DNA of 64,000 nt from Verrucomicrobiaceae bacterium (GTDB lineage: Bacteria > Verrucomicrobiota > Verrucomicrobiia > Verrucomicrobiales > Verrucomicrobiaceae), in the NCBI GenBank assembly GCA_027490195.1, contig JAIXYN010000037.1, forward strand, positions 16,463-80,462. The letters are read 5' to 3'. A program made the translations under genes and the position numbers. Numbering within the stretch: position 1 is the stretch's first letter; each line of letters starts with the position of its first letter. The notes below the pieces were generated by a model. It was not told where the DNA came from, did not search any database, and saw nothing but the letters and a program-made list of their open reading frames with translations. Below are positions 23,924 to 34,801 of this stretch, piece after piece.

Positions 23924-26900
23924 CTACTGATGATACTCCTGCAACGCCCGCACCTGCACCTCGGTTCCCTGCAATGACTTGATCGCCCGCAGCGCGGCAT
24001 CGGCGCCACGCAGCGTGGTCATGATCGGAATGCGGTTTTGCATGGAGGCCGTGCGGATCTTGATCTCATCCTCGCGGGGATTTTTGCCGCTGGGGGTGTT
24101 GATGACGAGGGCCATGTCCTTGTTCTTCATCAGGTCGATGACGTTCGGGCGCTGGCCGCTGGCGAGTTTGGGGAGGATCTGGACGGGGATGCCGGACTCT
24201 TTGATGACGCTGCCGGTGCCGCTGGTGGCGTAGAGGGTGAAGCCGAGATCGGCGTAGCCTTTGGCGATGCGGACGACGTTGGGGCGGTCGGTTTCCTTGA
24301 CGCTGATGAAGACATTGCCCTTGGTGGGCAGGGTGCCGCCAGCGGCCATCTGGCTCTTGGCGAAGGCCATGCCGAGGTCGTAGTCGATGCCCATGACTTC
24401 GCCGGTGCTCTTCATTTCCGGGCCGAGGATGATGTCCACGCCGGCAAACTTACTGAAGGGGAAGACGGCTTCCTTGACGCTGTGGTGCTTCGGAATCACT
24501 TCCTCGGTGAAGCCGAGTTCCTTCAAGGTCATGCCCGCCATGATCTTGGCAGCGAGTTTTGGCAGCGGCACGCCGATGGCCTTGCTGACGAAGGGCGCGG
24601 TGCGTGAGGCACGAGGATTGACTTCGATGACATACAAGTCATCGCCCTTCACGGCGAGCTGCATGTTCATCAGACCACGCACGCCGAGGGCTTTGGCCAG
24701 CTTCTTCGCGGCATCACGAATGCGATCCTGCATTTCCTTGCTGAGGCTGAAGGGCGGGATGACGCAGGCGCTGTCGCCGGAGTGAATGCCGGCCTCTTCG
24801 ATGTGCTCCATGATCGCGCCGATGACGGTGGTCTCGCCGTCGCTGATGCAATCGACATCCACCTCGGTGGCGTCTTCGAGAAAGCGGTCCACCAGCACGG
24901 GGCGGTCGGGCGTGGCCTCGACGGCGTTCTTCATGTAGTGCGTCAGTTCAGCGTCGCTATAGACGATCTGCATCGCACGACCGCCAAGCACGAAGCTGGG
25001 TCGCACGAGGCTGGGATAACCAATCGTGGCGGTGATGGCCAGGGCCTCCTCCAACGAGGTGGCGGTGCCGCTCGGGGCCTGGTGCAAACCGAGATCGTCG
25101 AGCAACTTGGCGAACATCTTGCGATCTTCCGCGAGTTCGATGTTCTTCGGCGAGGTGCCGATGATGCGGACCCCGTTTTCTTCCAGTCCCTTGGCAAGGT
25201 TCAGCGGCGTCTGACCACCGAACTGCACGATGACGCCCAGTACCTGATCATGGCGGTTTTCGCGCTCATAGATGTTCAGCACATCTTCCAGCGTCAGCGG
25301 CTCAAAGTAGAGTTTATCTGAGGTGTCGTAGTCGGTGGAGACGGTCTCGGGATTAGAGTTCACCATGATGGTCTCGAAGCCCAGCTCGCGCAGAGCAAAC
25401 GAGGCATGCACGCAGCAGTAGTCGAACTCAATGCCCTGCCCGATGCGGTTCGGGCCGCCACCAAGGATCATGACCTTCTTGCGGTCGTTGTCCCGCACTT
25501 CGTCCTCGATGCCGTAAGTGCTGTAGTAGTAAGGCGTGTAGGCCTCAAACTCAGCCGCGCAGGTGTCCACGAGGCGGTAGGTGGGGATGATGCCGAGGGC
25601 TTTGCGCATCCTGCGAACTTCGAGCTGAGAAACGTCAAGCTTCTGTGCGATTTGAACATCCGAAAAACCGCGCTTCTTGGCTTTTCGAATGAGCTCTTTT
25701 GCGTATGCCTCATCATTCGGGCAATCAGGTTCAGCGGTTCCTTTTTGATGCCGATGCCACGCATGCAAGTCTCGGTCGGCACGAAGCACTGCAGAATCGA
25801 TGGTGAGTTCCTCAATCTGCCTCAAGAACCAACGGTCAATCTTCGTCAGCTCAAACACTTTCTCCACGCTCCAGCCCTTCGCGAAAGCCTGGCCGAGGAA
25901 GAAAATGCGTTCCGCATTCGGCACGGTAAGCTTCGAGGTCAGCGTCTCGTCATCGACCTCCTTGTCGGCACCATCGCCGATGAGACCGAAGCGCTTAATC
26001 TCCAGACTGCGCAGGGCCTTCTGCAGGGACTCCTTGAAGGTGCGGCCGATGGCCATGGCCTCGCCCACAGATTTCATCTGCGTGGTCAGCGTCTCATTGG
26101 CACCGGGAAATTTTTCAAAGGTGAAGCGCGGCACCTTGGTGACCACGTAGTCGATGGACGGCTCAAAGCTGGCCGGCGTCTCGCGGGTGATGTCATTCTT
26201 CAACTCATCCAGCGTGTATCCCACAGCCAGCTTCGCGGCGATCTTCGCAATCGGGAAGCCGGTGGCCTTCGACGCGAGCGCTGAGCTGCGGCTCACACGC
26301 GGATTCATCTCGATGACGATCATGCGGCCCGTGTCGGGATGAATGGCGAACTGGATGTTGGATCCACCTGTCTCCACGCCGATCTCGCGAATACACGCAA
26401 AGGAGAAATCACGCATGATCTGATACTCGCGATCCGTCAGCGTCTGAATGGGAGCCACAGTGATCGAGTCGCCCGTGTGCACGCCCATAGGATCGAGATT
26501 TTCGATGGAGCAGATGATCACGCAGTTGTCCGCCTTATCGCGCATGACCTCCATTTCGAATTCCTTCCAGCCGAGGAGCGATTCCTCGATGAGCACTTCC
26601 GTCACGGGCGAGAGGTCAAGACCGCTGGCCGTGATGGTTTCAAATTCTTCCTTGTTATAGGCGATGCCGCCGCCGGTGCCACCCAGCGTATAAGCAGGGC
26701 GGATGATGAGCGGCATGGTGCCGATCTGCTCCGCAATCACGCGGGCTTCCTCAATCGTGTGGGCCACGCCGGACTGCGGCAGGTCCAGCCCGATCTTGAG
26801 CATGGCGTTTTTAAATAGCAGGCGGTCCTCGCCCTTCTCGATGGCGTCCGGCTTCGCGCCGATCATGCGCACACCGTGCTTTTCCAGAGTGCCTGCACGG

Positions 26901-27208
26901 TGCAGGGACATGGCGCAGTTCAGCGCGGTCTGGCCGCCTAGCGTGGGCAGCAGCACGTCAGGCTTCTCCTTGATGATGATCTTCTCCACCATCTCAGGCG
27001 TGATGGGCTCAATGTACGTGCGGAAGGCGAACTCCGGATCCGTCATGATCGTGGCCGGATTCGAGTTGATGAGAACCACTTCATACCCTTCTTCGCGCAG
27101 GGCCTTGCAGGCCTGGACGCCGGAATAGTCAAATTCACAGCCCTGCCCGATGACAATGGGGCCGGAACCAATGACGAGGATGCGATGGATGGTGGTATCT
27201 TTGGGCAT
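23924..27208 (-). CDS. carB: Carbamoyl-phosphate synthase large subunit
   Basis: 1094 residues from the ATG at 27208, near the usual 1070-1080. It makes carbamoyl phosphate for pyrimidine and arginine synthesis from bicarbonate, ammonia (passed from CarA) and two ATP. Both ATP-grasp halves are visible: [19 protein letters not shown] and the glycine-rich [10 protein letters not shown] in the first, [19 protein letters not shown] and [13 protein letters not shown] in the second, followed by the methylglyoxal-synthase-like allosteric domain ([20 protein letters not shown]). carA is not in the window. The C-terminal 80 residues are duplicated downstream around a toxin-antitoxin pair, so the present end may be a replacement. 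Confidence 0.97.
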   Translation of the reverse strand: MPKDTTIHRILVIGSGPIVIGQGCEFDYSGVQACKALREEGYEVVLINSNPATIMTDPEFAFRTYIEPITPEMVEKIIIKEKPDVLLPTLGGQTALNCAMSLHRAGTLEKHGVRMIGAKPDAIEKGEDRLLFKNAMLKIGLDLPQSGVAHTIEEARVIAEQIGTMPLIIRPAYTLGGTGGGIAYNKEEFETITASGLDLSPVTEVLIEESLLGWKEFEMEVMRDKADNCVIICSIENLDPMGVHTGDSITVAPIQTLTDREYQIMRDFSFACIREIGVETGGSNIQFAIHPDTGRMIVIEMNPRVSRSSALASKATGFPIAKIAAKLAVGYTLDELKNDITRETPASFEPSIDYVVTKVPRFTFEKFPGANETLTTQMKSVGEAMAIGRTFKESLQKALRSLEIKRFGLIGDGADKEVDDETLTSKLTVPNAERIFFLGQAFAKGWSVEKVFELTKIDRWFLRQIEELTIDSAVLRADRDLHAWHRHQKGTAEPDCPNDEAYAKELIRKAKKRGFSDVQIAQKLDVSQLEVRRMRKALGIIPTYRLVDTCAAEFEAYTPYYYSTYGIEDEVRDNDRKKVMILGGGPNRIGQGIEFDYCCVHASFALRELGFETIMVNSNPETVSTDYDTSDKLYFEPLTLEDVLNIYERENRHDQVLGVIVQFGGQTPLNLAKGLEENGVRIIGTSPKNIELAEDRKMFAKLLDDLGLHQAPSGTATSLEEALAITATIGYPSLVRPSFVLGGRAMQIVYSDAELTHYMKNAVEATPDRPVLVDRFLEDATEVDVDCISDGETTVIGAIMEHIEEAGIHSGDSACVIPPFSLSKEMQDRIRDAAKKLAKALGVRGLMNMQLAVKGDDLYVIEVNPRASRTAPFVSKAIGVPLPKLAAKIMAGMTLKELGFTEEVIPKHHSVKEAVFPFSKFAGVDIILGPEMKSTGEVMGIDYDLGMAFAKSQMAAGGTLPTKGNVFISVKETDRPNVVRIAKGYADLGFTLYATSGTGSVIKESGIPVQILPKLASGQRPNVIDLMKNKDMALVINTPSGKNPREDEIKIRTASMQNRIPIMTTLRGADAALRAIKSLQGTEVQVRALQEYHQ

Positions 27209-27458
27209 GGGGGAGGAAAAATAGGACGAAATCCGGGTGCGGACGACGAGTGCGGCAGGTTGAGAGGGGTAGAAAGCGTATAATCTGGGCGCTTTCGGAG
27301 CGAAGGAACCACTGGCTGGCAGGCTAGTGCTACGGCATCGCGGGGCCGGAAAGCCCGGCATCTTGCACAGTCGATGCGATGCGTCAAACGCAGGGGTGGA
27401 AAAGACGCGAAATAGCGCCCAAAGGAGGGGACTATTTGCCAGTTTTTCGCCCTGCGGC

Positions 27459-28793
27459 TCAATTCACGGAGATTTTGACACCGATGCTCTTGTAGGCCTC
27501 GGTCATCTCCTTCGCGATTTGTGAATAACTTCGTCCGTCGATGAGCAGGTCCAGATGCTTGAACGGCGCGGTTTCGGACTTCATGTCCGGGGGCGGGAAG
27601 TCAGTGGGGTAGCTGAAGCGCCCGCCTTCAAGGTGCTTCACGCGGGGATCCTTGAAAAAGGTGCGCATGGCTTCGGTTTCGCCATAGACGGCATCCATAA
27701 ACTTGATGAAGCGCGTGCCCTTTTTATCGCCATCGAGGTGGCAGAAGAAATACACCGCGAGCACGGACCGGAAGTAGAGCTCCCCCATCTTTAGATTGGA
27801 GATGTCGGTGATGCCTGACCACTTGGCACGATTCATCGTCAGGTGCTCTTCCAGATTGCCAATCTCGATGGCATAACCACGCTTCTGCATTTCCTGAATG
27901 TGGTCTTTCAGGCCTTTTTGGTGCGCGTCGGCGCGGAACTTGCCGGCATTGTAGGGCAGCATCTCGGTGTATTCAGCCGTTCCCTCGATGACCCACACAG
28001 GCAGGAAGGTCAGGTAGGCGTCCATGACCTGATGGGTGATTTCATGGATCAAAGTGCCACCGTCGTAGTTGTCGTCCTTGGCGTAGGTCTTGCCCAGCAG
28101 CTTGAGACCGATGCTGGGAAACGGCACCCGGAAGATTTTATCCCCGCTCATGTACACACCCCCGGAGTTTTCAGGCCCACCGGCGGCGATGTAGTCCTTC
28201 CGCGTCTCATAAAGTTCGGCCTTGTAGCGCTCAAACCCCTCTGGTGGCCGACAGACCACCCCCCACGGCAGCGAGGCGACGAGCGTCTTCGTAGCCTCAA
28301 AAGTCCTTGCCACCTCCTTCATCACACCACCGGCCAGTTTGGCCTGTGAGGTGAATTCAAAACCCTCGGAACGATACAGGCACTTTCGCGCAGCCGAATT
28401 TTCCTCAATCACCTCAATATCAATGGATTTGGTCGGCACCACGACATTTTCAGGCCAGGTGCGCTTCTCGACGGGAACCCGGTCCAAAGAGGGGGCGGTC
28501 ACGGCAGGCGCGGCCCCTTGGGCGGTGGCTGGAGCAGGCGCAGCGGAGGGCGCGAGGCTCTTCACAAAGGCCTGATCTTCGGGACACAGGCGGGCGAGAG
28601 ACAGCTGGTGCTCTTTGCCGTCCTCCATCTTTAAAGTGACGCTGTCGGCGGTAGCGCTGACAAAGGCGGCCTGAATGACCCGCCCCTGCGCGTCCTTCCA
28701 CGGGCGAAAAACGGTATTCTCAGCCACTGCCGCCTCAATGAACGTGAGTGTGCAACACATGGCCAGAATGATCCGGGAGGGACGGAAGTTCAT
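27459..28793 (-). CDS. Secreted SHD1-domain protein with HEXXH metalloprotease-like domain
   Basis: 444 residues, signal peptide about 1-25. Residues 29-77 form an SHD1 domain ([26 protein letters not shown]), a small beta module typical of planctomycete and verrucomicrobial exported proteins. An Ala/Pro linker (about 82-100) leads to a domain with LIHEITHQ (H249, E250, H253) and, 15 residues later, VIEGTAEY, which could give the third zinc ligand as in gluzincins of the peptidase-MA/DUF1570 type. Activity is inferred from motif only. It lies 250 bases upstream of carB on the same strand and diverges from asnB. Confidence 0.82.
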   Translation of the reverse strand: MNFRPSRIILAMCCTLTFIEAAVAENTVFRPWKDAQGRVIQAAFVSATADSVTLKMEDGKEHQLSLARLCPEDQAFVKSLAPSAAPAPATAQGAAPAVTAPSLDRVPVEKRTWPENVVVPTKSIDIEVIEENSAARKCLYRSEGFEFTSQAKLAGGVMKEVARTFEATKTLVASLPWGVVCRPPEGFERYKAELYETRKDYIAAGGPENSGGVYMSGDKIFRVPFPSIGLKLLGKTYAKDDNYDGGTLIHEITHQVMDAYLTFLPVWVIEGTAEYTEMLPYNAGKFRADAHQKGLKDHIQEMQKRGYAIEIGNLEEHLTMNRAKWSGITDISNLKMGELYFRSVLAVYFFCHLDGDKKGTRFIKFMDAVYGETEAMRTFFKDPRVKHLEGGRFSYPTDFPPPDMKSETAPFKHLDLLIDGRSYSQIAKEMTEAYKSIGVKISVN

Positions 28794-28918
28794 GCCGGAT
28801 TTATACAATGCCGGATGTTGATCACGCAAATGCTTCCTGTTTGAAAGGAGCAAAAGGCTGTCATGGTGGGCGGCACCGCACCATAGGGTCCGGCTCTTGT
28901 TTTAAAATTCGTTCTCTC

Positions 28919-30823
28919 ATGTGCGGCTTTCTCGGGTGGTTTCGTCAGCCAAACACGCCGTGGCGTGAGGAGGAGCGCGCCTTGCGGAAGCAGTCGCTGC
29001 GGATGATCCTGCATCGCGGTCCAGATGACAGCGCGGAGGCGGAAGGTGAAAACTGGTGGATGGGATTCCAACGGCTTTCGATTCTGGATTTGAGCGATCA
29101 CGGCCGGCAGCCCATGTCGTTTGGTGGCGGAAGATTCACCCTCACCTTCAACGGCGAAATTTATAACTTCCGCGAGCTGCGCACAGGCCTCGGCGAATTG
29201 AAACTGCCATCCTCAGGAGACACAGCGGTGCTGGGGGCTCTGCTAGAGCGTGCCCCAGTTGACCAAGTGCTGGCGGAATTGCGCGGCATGTTTGCGATCG
29301 CATGGCGAGATGCGGAAGCGGGATCGGTAGTGCTTGCGCGGGATCACTTTGGCATCAAGCCGCTGTATTATCGCCTCAGCGCTGACGGAGATCTGGTTTA
29401 CGGGTCTGAGTTGCGTGCCGTGCGGCAGCTCGGCGGTGGTGGCCAGGTTTCACGCATCGCCTTGGCGCAGTATTTCCAGTATGGTGCCGTTCAAAGTCCG
29501 GAGACAATGTTTGATGACGTGCGCTGCCTTCCGCCGGGGCACCTGCTCACATGGCGTGCTGGAAAGGCCGAGGTGAGACGCTGGTTTCAACCTGCCTGGC
29601 CCGGGCGCGATGCATGGGTGCACAACGCAGCGGAGCAGAAGCGCATGGTGCGCGAGGGCGTGCTGGAAAGCGTGAAAGCCCACATGGTCTCAGATGTGCC
29701 AGTGGGCGTGTTCTTGAGCGGGGGGCTGGATTCAACTCTCCTGGTGGCCTGCATGCGCGAGGCGGGCCAGAAGCACATCAAGGCTTTTTCCATTGGCTAC
29801 GAAGAAAACGCGGGCGTGCCTGACGAGACCGATGCGGCACGGCGCACCGCGGAGTTCTTCGGCTGCGAGTTCAAGCGTGAACGACTCACCGCTGCTGCGC
29901 TGGAGTCGAGTCTGGACGGCTATTTTGATCAAATGGACCAGCCCACGGGCGATGCACTCAACACATGGCTGGTATCGCGACTGGCCTCCAAAGAGGTCAA
30001 GGTAACACTCAGCGGACTGGGTGCCGACGAGTGGTGGGCAGGGTACAATTACCACCGTCTCATCGCTGTGGCGGCGAAGTCGCCGCTGCTTGCGGCAGGC
30101 ACATGGGTACGTCGCGCGGATTCGATACTGCCACAGGCTGCGCGCGGGCACAGGGTGTGGAAGATGCTTTTTTACGCGCTGGGCGGTGCCGGAGGCAACG
30201 TTCGCGAATGGCAGTCGTTTGGCCGCACCATCATGCCGCCTGAACAAGTGGCACGCCTCCTGCATGGAGATTTAAAAATGCCTCCCACTCCGGTATTCGA
30301 ACCGCAGTCACCAGACTCGTGGCTTCATGAACTGCTTCTTCGTGAAACGGAGACCTATCTGGCCAACACCCTGCTCCGTGACAATGACGTGATGAGCATG
30401 GCTCACTCGCTGGAACTGCGCGTGCCGCTTGTGGATAAGGAGATCTTTGCCCTGGCGGGAAGGCTGCCGCCGGAGAGCAAACTGAACACCCTGGGCGGCA
30501 AGCGTGTGCTGCGCGAGGCCTTCCGCAGTCTTCTGCCACCCCAGATTTATGAAGACCGTCAGAAGAAAACTTTCACGCTGCCGCTGATGAAATGGATGCG
30601 GCTGCCGAAATGGCAGGAACGCATCCGCGACACGCTGGGCTCCCAGCGCTGCCGTGACCGCGGCTGGGTAGATGAGGCGCAGAAGCAGGAGATTTGCGAA
30701 AAATATTTCAGTGGCAGCCTGAACTCCACTGCGGCATGGCCATTGAGTCAGCGCGTTTGGATGCTATACGTGCTAGAGGAATGGGCGCAACGACACTACG
30801 ACGAAATGAGGAAACCCCTATGA
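28919..30823 (+). CDS. asnB: Asparagine synthase (glutamine-hydrolysing), AsnB type
   Basis: 634 residues from the ATG at 28919; this start is required because Cys2 (MCGFLGWF) becomes the N-terminal nucleophile of the glutaminase domain after Met removal. LHRGPDD, LTFNGEIYNFRE and HFGIKPLYY follow. The synthetase domain has the pyrophosphatase loop VFLSGGLDSTLLV and GLGADEWWAGY. The next gene, a glycosyltransferase, overlaps its stop (ATGA). In exopolysaccharide clusters such AsnB-like enzymes often amidate sugars or glycan precursors, so synthesis of free asparagine is not certain. Confidence 0.9.
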   Translation: MCGFLGWFRQPNTPWREEERALRKQSLRMILHRGPDDSAEAEGENWWMGFQRLSILDLSDHGRQPMSFGGGRFTLTFNGEIYNFRELRTGLGELKLPSSGDTAVLGALLERAPVDQVLAELRGMFAIAWRDAEAGSVVLARDHFGIKPLYYRLSADGDLVYGSELRAVRQLGGGGQVSRIALAQYFQYGAVQSPETMFDDVRCLPPGHLLTWRAGKAEVRRWFQPAWPGRDAWVHNAAEQKRMVREGVLESVKAHMVSDVPVGVFLSGGLDSTLLVACMREAGQKHIKAFSIGYEENAGVPDETDAARRTAEFFGCEFKRERLTAAALESSLDGYFDQMDQPTGDALNTWLVSRLASKEVKVTLSGLGADEWWAGYNYHRLIAVAAKSPLLAAGTWVRRADSILPQAARGHRVWKMLFYALGGAGGNVREWQSFGRTIMPPEQVARLLHGDLKMPPTPVFEPQSPDSWLHELLLRETETYLANTLLRDNDVMSMAHSLELRVPLVDKEIFALAGRLPPESKLNTLGGKRVLREAFRSLLPPQIYEDRQKKTFTLPLMKWMRLPKWQERIRDTLGSQRCRDRGWVDEAQKQEICEKYFSGSLNSTAAWPLSQRVWMLYVLEEWAQRHYDEMRKPL

Positions 30824-32013
30824 CACCTGCAATTTTGCAGGTGTTCAATCGCTACCTTTCCCCTGGAGGCGAAGAGATGAGCGTGGACCGCATCTTCAAC
30901 CATCTGAGCGCCCAGCATCCAATGTCGCGGTGCTTTTTCGACAGCGCCGAATGGAAAGGCGAAGGCGCTCCCGGAGCTGCCGGGCAGGTAAAGCGGCTCT
31001 TTTACAACAAAGAGTCGCGTGCACGCTTCGAGACCGCTCTGGATGCCAGCGGCGCAGGCGTTGCCTTGTTTCACAACATCTTCCCGGTCGGCTCGCCTTC
31101 ATTGTATCATGCCGCTCTGGAGCGTAAGCTTCCCGTCGTACAGTACCTGCATAATTATCGCCCGTTTTCAGTCAGCGGAACACTGCATGTGCACGACAAG
31201 GTGGTGCAGGACGCACTCTACGGCAGCTACTGGAGAGAGGTGTTCTCGGGCGCATGGCAGGGGTCGGTGGTGAAAAGCGCCCTCTTTGCGGTCATGCTCA
31301 AGGCCCTGCAACGCAGCGGCTGGCTGAAAAGCGTGAAGGCATGGATCGCCATTTCAGATTTCATGCGGCAAAAATTGGTCAGCGCCGGTGCGCTGCCTGA
31401 GTCTCGTGTACACACCCTTCGTCATGCCTGGGATGCGATGCCGCAGACGCCTGTCGTAGAAGATGCGGGCTACTACCTTTTCCTTGGCCGTCTGGTCGAA
31501 ACCAAAGGCGTCATTCCACTGCTCGATGCCTGGGACGCATTGCGCGCCCAACTCGGAAAAAAGACCCCCTTGCTGCACATCGCTGGAGAAGGTCCTCTCA
31601 GCGATGCTGTGCAACAGCGCGTGCGCACCAATCCCTACATCGGCCAGCTTGGCCACACGGGCGGGGAAACCAAGCGCGAGGCGCTGCGGCGCTGCCGTGC
31701 GGTGATCGTTCCTTCAACGTGGTGGGAGCCTCTTGGCCTTGTGGTCTATGAGGCCTATGATTACCGGAAACCGGTGCTCGCCGCCAAATCAGGCGGGTTG
31801 ACCGAGATCGTAGAGCAGGGTGTCACCGGTTTGCAGCATGAGCCGGGGGATGTTCAAGGCATCTTTCAGGATGTGCTGGCCATGGAGGCCACACCAGCCA
31901 CCCAGCGTCTCGTCATGGGCAGCGCTGGTCGTCAATGGCTGCTCCGTGAGGCAAGTCCCCAGGTATGGCTACAGCGCTTCGAAGAGATTTTGGCCGAGGC
32001 AATCAGAAGCTAG
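30820..32013 (+). CDS. Glycosyltransferase family 4-like protein
   Basis: 397 residues beginning at the ATG that overlaps the asnB stop by four bases. GT-B features: an N-terminal half with LFHNIFPVGSP and VQYLHNYRPF, and a C-terminal donor-binding half with FLGRLVETKGV, HIAGEGP, GHTGGETK and the E-x7-E region WWEPLGLVVYEAYDY, then AKSGGLTEIV. These fit retaining GT4 enzymes that use nucleotide sugars in polysaccharide or glycan assembly. Coupling to an AsnB-like amidotransferase suggests that both modify one glycan; no polymerase or flippase is nearby. Confidence 0.9.
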   Translation: MTPAILQVFNRYLSPGGEEMSVDRIFNHLSAQHPMSRCFFDSAEWKGEGAPGAAGQVKRLFYNKESRARFETALDASGAGVALFHNIFPVGSPSLYHAALERKLPVVQYLHNYRPFSVSGTLHVHDKVVQDALYGSYWREVFSGAWQGSVVKSALFAVMLKALQRSGWLKSVKAWIAISDFMRQKLVSAGALPESRVHTLRHAWDAMPQTPVVEDAGYYLFLGRLVETKGVIPLLDAWDALRAQLGKKTPLLHIAGEGPLSDAVQQRVRTNPYIGQLGHTGGETKREALRRCRAVIVPSTWWEPLGLVVYEAYDYRKPVLAAKSGGLTEIVEQGVTGLQHEPGDVQGIFQDVLAMEATPATQRLVMGSAGRQWLLREASPQVWLQRFEEILAEAIRS

Positions 32014-32136
32014 CTGCCTCGACCGTCGTTTAAAGTGCGTTGTCGTCGCGCCTCGCACACGCGCACCTGCCTCCCGGCAAACAACCTTCACCCACTGTAA
32101 GCCACCGTCAACAATCGCAAACGGCTTGGCCCCTGC

Positions 32137-32745
32137 TCAGTGCATGATCGTCACCCGCGCGCCGACGGGGGCATGCTGGTAGATCGTCTCGGCCATGTCG
32201 CTCGGCAGGCGGATGCAGCCATGCGAAGCCGGAGAGCCTGGATTGGGGATCGCCCCTGCATGCAGCCCGACACCATAACCGGTGATCCGCATCCAATAGG
32301 GCATCTTGGCACCCACGAAACGACCGCCCGGTGGAATGCGTGAAACCCCCGCCGTGGCGTTGCTGTTCACCACATCACCATTGCTGTTGACGATCATACC
32401 GTAACGGTTCGACCGCTTGTTCACGATTTTTTCCATGATACGAAACGTGCCTGTGGGAGAAGCAAATCCGCTGCGTCCGGTGGCCACGTAGGTCCAGCCG
32501 ACATTTTCGCCTCCTTTAAAGAGATACGCCTTCTGCTCGCTGAGGTCGATGTTCACACTCAGCGGGCCGGGCTTGCTGCTGCCATTCCACACGTACATCA
32601 CCGGTTGGGACGCAAGCGGTGGCATGATCGTCATAGGACGACGGGCTATTTCCGTGCGCGAAGAGAACAGCGGGAAGTCCGGCATGGCACACTGGCTCAA
32701 AAGCAGTGCGCAAGCGGAAGAAATGAAAAGACGAGTGACTCTCAT
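32137..32745 (-). CDS. L,D-transpeptidase (YkuD), probable lipoprotein
   Basis: 202 residues from the ATG at 32745. The N-terminus ends in ALLLSQC, a possible though non-canonical lipobox with Cys19. The YkuD domain has VNIDLSEQKAYLF, ATGRSGFASPTGTF, LHAG (H162) and the catalytic SHGCIRLPSD (H175, C177). Such enzymes form 3-3 cross-links in peptidoglycan or attach lipoproteins to it, in the periplasm. Monocistronic. Start and lipidation are likely but not certain. Confidence 0.9.
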   Translation of the reverse strand: MRVTRLFISSACALLLSQCAMPDFPLFSSRTEIARRPMTIMPPLASQPVMYVWNGSSKPGPLSVNIDLSEQKAYLFKGGENVGWTYVATGRSGFASPTGTFRIMEKIVNKRSNRYGMIVNSNGDVVNSNATAGVSRIPPGGRFVGAKMPYWMRITGYGVGLHAGAIPNPGSPASHGCIRLPSDMAETIYQHAPVGARVTIMH

Positions 32746-32819
32746 AGCGATCACAATTCTAGGAGCACATTCCGCACCCATGCAACCCATCAGCTAGAGC
32801 CTAGAGCAACTTTTAAATT

Positions 32820-34004
32820 TTACTGGTTTCGCTGATTCCAGTAAATCTTAACATTCTTACTACGACGACCTGCACCAATGATCTCCAAATCGCGATCGCC
32901 ATCCAAGTCGGCGCAAACGGCATCTTCACAGGCCATGCCACCATCATCAATGAAGGCCTCCTGCCAGCCCTTGCCGTCCTCTTTCGTCGTCCAGAACAGC
33001 TTCACTGCCACCTTGCCGACCTTCTGCTGCGCACGCCAGCCAACGACGATCTGACGGTTGTTCAGCCCCAGAAGATCATGCGTGGCGATGGCATGACCAT
33101 CGACGAGTTGATCGCTGATCACATGCCGCTGCCACTCACCATTTTTCGGCCCTTCTGGCTTCGGGGTGTAAATCACCAACTTGTCCCCGTGCATCGGCTC
33201 AATCGTCGTGACATACGGCTGTCCGCCCGCAAAAGCCCCATAGCGTACTTCACCCGCACCCATCAGCTCCATCGAATCCTTCGGATGCTGCGAGATCCAG
33301 TGCTCCTTCCAGCCGTTATCGGTCTGATCCAGCCGCACCACACCTTCACGCCCGCAGAGCAGCAGACTCTCCGCTTCGTTCGCCTGCGCCGGAATGATGT
33401 CGAGATTGTGCGTCTTGTGCATCGTCCCCTGCACCACCGTGGTGTTCCACTCCTTGCGCGGATCCTCCGGCATGTGGTAGGCCAGCACCCGCACACCGTC
33501 ACCTTCAGCGTTCTTGTCATTGCCACGGCCATGCAGCGGCACCACCACGAGGTCATAGCGACCGGCGCGGTTGCGCACCCACTTCATGCGGTGCGTCGTC
33601 GGTTCATGCGTCAGTTTCACCGGCTCCCACTTCTGGGTTCGATCCGCCGGCGGGATCAAATAAAACACAGCACCACTCCCCACCGTGTCTCCGGGATTCC
33701 ACTCGGCCCCCACGGCGATCTCGCACTTGCCATCGCCATTGATGTCACGCGCAGCGATGCACACGTGGTCCTTCTCCGTCAGCTTTTCAGAAATGATGTG
33801 CTTCTTCCACGTCGGGTTCTCATACCAGACGATCACATTGCTGTCCGCCAGCAGGATGTCGGTGCGCTTATCCCCGTTCACATCGGCTACCGCCAGGCCG
33901 TAGCCGATGCCTACAGCATCATCAATCTGCTGCTCTTTGAAGTTCGGAGTCTGTGCATGCGCAGCGGCGGCAAGGAGGGAGGCAAATAACATGGCGTTTT
34001 TCAT
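32820..34004 (-). CDS. Secreted FG-GAP/VCBS repeat protein
   Basis: 394 residues from the ATG at 34004 (an in-frame GTG lies two codons upstream). Signal peptide about 1-18. Calcium-loop motifs of FG-GAP/VCBS beta-propeller blades recur: VADVNGDKRTDILLAD, ARDINGDGKCEIAVGAEW and CADLDGDRDLEIIGAG near the C-terminus, with intervening blades such as HNLDIIPAQA. Proteins of this kind are numerous in PVC bacteria and act extracellularly in adhesion or polymer binding. No enzymatic motif visible. Confidence 0.85.
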   Translation of the reverse strand: MKNAMLFASLLAAAAHAQTPNFKEQQIDDAVGIGYGLAVADVNGDKRTDILLADSNVIVWYENPTWKKHIISEKLTEKDHVCIAARDINGDGKCEIAVGAEWNPGDTVGSGAVFYLIPPADRTQKWEPVKLTHEPTTHRMKWVRNRAGRYDLVVVPLHGRGNDKNAEGDGVRVLAYHMPEDPRKEWNTTVVQGTMHKTHNLDIIPAQANEAESLLLCGREGVVRLDQTDNGWKEHWISQHPKDSMELMGAGEVRYGAFAGGQPYVTTIEPMHGDKLVIYTPKPEGPKNGEWQRHVISDQLVDGHAIATHDLLGLNNRQIVVGWRAQQKVGKVAVKLFWTTKEDGKGWQEAFIDDGGMACEDAVCADLDGDRDLEIIGAGRRSKNVKIYWNQRNQ

Positions 34005-34052
34005 GATCACCCAGCCTAGACGTAAACGCCGACGGGAATCAATCTCACAAAC

Positions 34053-34796
34053 TCACACCGACTCGACTTTCCTCCGCCAGCGCATCCCCAGCGCCACGCT
34101 CCACTGATACTTCCGCGCGTGCTCGCGGATCAGAAACGGCATGTCGCAGGTCTTGGCCAGATCAAAGTGCGGCTCCAGCAGGGACGTGAGCCACTCACGC
34201 GTCGAACCCTGCGGCCAATTACCTCGTGGCGTGAAGTCTTCAAGCCAGGTGCAGGGCGTCGTCAGCAGCAGCTGTCCCCCAGGACGCACAAGCGATGGCA
34301 GACGCTCGATCAGCTTCAACGGATCGGTCAGACGGCACAGCAAATTCGCCGCATGCACGATGTCGTAATCACCGAGGTCGCTGCGCAAGTTCATCGCATC
34401 CCCCTGTTCAAAACTCACACGGTCCCGTCGCAGATTCTCCGGCACGCGTGCCACGAGCGCCGTTTTCGCGCTGCCTTCATCCACACGCTCGTAGCTCATG
34501 CTGCCATCACGCGCCAGCGCCGCCGCCGCATCCACAAAACTCTGCGAGTAATCAATGCCGAGCACACGCACGCCGAAATTCGCCAGCTCAAAACTAGAAC
34601 GCCCCACTGCGCAGCCGAGATCCAGCGCCACCGCTTCACAAGGCGTACGCGGCAAATCAATCAGCTCCGTCACCGTGCGCACCGGAAATCCCAGTGCTTC
34701 ACGCGGCCCGCTTTCCCAGGGCAGCACCTCCATAGGCTGGCCGTAATGAAAAAGAAGGTATTCGTCGAGCAGGCGACGTGTCTCGTAGATGTTCAT
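34053..34796 (-). CDS. OvoA C-terminal-type methyltransferase (putative 4-mercaptohistidine N1-methyltransferase)
   Basis: 247 residues from the ATG at 34796. The N-terminus NIYETRRLLDEYLLFHYG then LPWESGP and LGFPVRTV is the characteristic entry of the ovoA C-terminal family, followed by a class I SAM site ALDLGCAVGRSSFELA (57-72), LGIDYSQSF and RPGGQLLLTTP. In ovothiol synthesis this domain methylates the imidazole of mercaptohistidine and is usually fused to a sulfoxide synthase. Here it stands alone, and no sulfoxide synthase or lyase is in the window. Its start lies five bases after the stop of the M29-like gene, so the two are an operon. Confidence 0.8.
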   Translation of the reverse strand: MNIYETRRLLDEYLLFHYGQPMEVLPWESGPREALGFPVRTVTELIDLPRTPCEAVALDLGCAVGRSSFELANFGVRVLGIDYSQSFVDAAAALARDGSMSYERVDEGSAKTALVARVPENLRRDRVSFEQGDAMNLRSDLGDYDIVHAANLLCRLTDPLKLIERLPSLVRPGGQLLLTTPCTWLEDFTPRGNWPQGSTREWLTSLLEPHFDLAKTCDMPFLIREHARKYQWSVALGMRWRRKVESV

Positions 34797-34801
34797 CAAG
34801 T

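Noticed and set aside
27338..27362. Hairpin GCCGG/CCGGC upstream of carB as an attenuator or riboswitch
   Set aside because: Short GC arms with no T-run, no leader peptide and no recognisable aptamer; likely chance in GC-rich DNA.
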